A stretch of DNA of 6,012 nt from Vermiphilus sp. (GTDB lineage Bacteria > Ratteibacteria > UBA8468 > B48-G9 > JAFGKM01): contig DYKC01000064.1 of NCBI GenBank assembly GCA_020722825.1, positions 1 through 6,012 of the forward strand. Reading direction: 5' to 3'. Both the position numbers and the translations under genes were made by a program. The notes under the pieces are model-generated. The model was not told where the DNA came from, did not search any database, and was given only the letters and a program-made list of their open reading frames with translations. Of the stretch, positions 5,844 to 6,012 are shown piece after piece; position 1 is the stretch's first letter; every line of letters starts with the position of its first letter.

Positions 5844-6012
5844 TGGAAAATACATTTCACATACAGTGGCACATTACAGATGTCTGCAACCTGAGATGCA
5901 AACATTGTTATCAGGAAACCTATACAAGGAAGACTGAACTGTCTTTCAGCGGGATGCAAAATATTTTTTCCAATATCGCCGATTTTGTAAAAAAGAGAAA
6001 ACAGAAACTTGT
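5843..6012 (+). CDS. Radical SAM enzyme, N-terminal part (cut by the window edge)
   Basis: Only the first 56 codons are present. ITDVCNLRCKHCYQ holds the radical SAM signature CX3CX2C (Cys15, Cys19, Cys22), which binds the [4Fe-4S] cluster used to split S-adenosylmethionine. The opening FHIQWHITDVCNLRCKHCYQ (residues 5-24) resembles the start of radical SAM/SPASM maturases that modify peptides or enzymes, but any SPASM or recognition domain would be beyond the edge. The start codon shares its A with the TAA stop of the 37-codon ORF, and no strong Shine-Dalgarno precedes it, so its translation probably depends on ribosomes finishing that ORF. Its expression would then be tied to the peptide and below it. 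The most likely job is modification of that peptide. A maturase for a downstream enzyme, or an unrelated radical SAM reaction in sugar or cofactor metabolism, remains possible. Confidence 0.9.
   Translation, partial: MENTFHIQWHITDVCNLRCKHCYQETYTRKTELSFSGMQNIFSNIADFVKKRKQKL

Noticed and set aside
5701..6012. Lower GC at the right end as a sign of horizontal transfer
   Set aside because: My hand count gives about 37% in 5701-6000 against 48% in 2101-2400, but the 3' end of the GH78 gene is already about 38%, so there is no sharp boundary.

Overview
The window reads as a compact bacterial chromosome segment. Every gene is on the + strand, the gaps are 12 to 57 bases, and both edges lie close to or inside coding sequence. 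Coding DNA is of medium GC (my hand count of 2101-2400 gives about 48%), with many AGA/AGG arginine codons. No gene is diagnostic of a lineage. The mix of an intracellular GH78-type glycosidase, a deacetylase-like protein, HisB and a Xer recombinase would fit an uncultured polysaccharide-degrading bacterium, for example of the PVC group or a candidate phylum, but this is a weak inference.

Layout: a plausible sigma-70-type promoter (6-33) precedes a 561-residue two-domain protein (86-1771). Its N-terminal part looks like a class-I amidotransferase/ThuA-type fold and its C-terminal part like a NodB polysaccharide deacetylase. Next come a complete imidazoleglycerol-phosphate dehydratase, hisB (1824-2414), a complete XerC/XerD-type tyrosine recombinase (2427-3302) and a 781-residue alpha-L-rhamnosidase-like GH78 protein (3327-5672). 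After a 57-base gap there is a 37-codon ORF (5730-5843) with the best Shine-Dalgarno in the window. Its TAA stop shares one base with the ATG of a radical SAM enzyme (5843 to the right edge), whose CX3CX2C cluster motif is intact.

How they may work together: the first and fourth genes are carbohydrate-active and probably cytoplasmic. hisB (histidine synthesis) and xer (chromosome dimer resolution) are housekeeping genes caught in the same transcription unit, with no evident functional link. The right end is the most notable part. A tiny peptide gene translationally coupled to a radical SAM enzyme is the classic layout of a ribosomally made, post-translationally modified peptide (RiPP). Two observations sharpen or complicate this. 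The gap before the peptide gene can fold into a long imperfect hairpin whose 3' arm contains the whole Shine-Dalgarno. The peptide also resembles, from memory, the conserved N-terminal segment of CE15/acetylxylan-esterase-like hydrolases, so it could be a co-opted or remnant esterase N-terminus rather than a conventional precursor. The rest of the radical SAM gene and anything beyond it lie outside the window.
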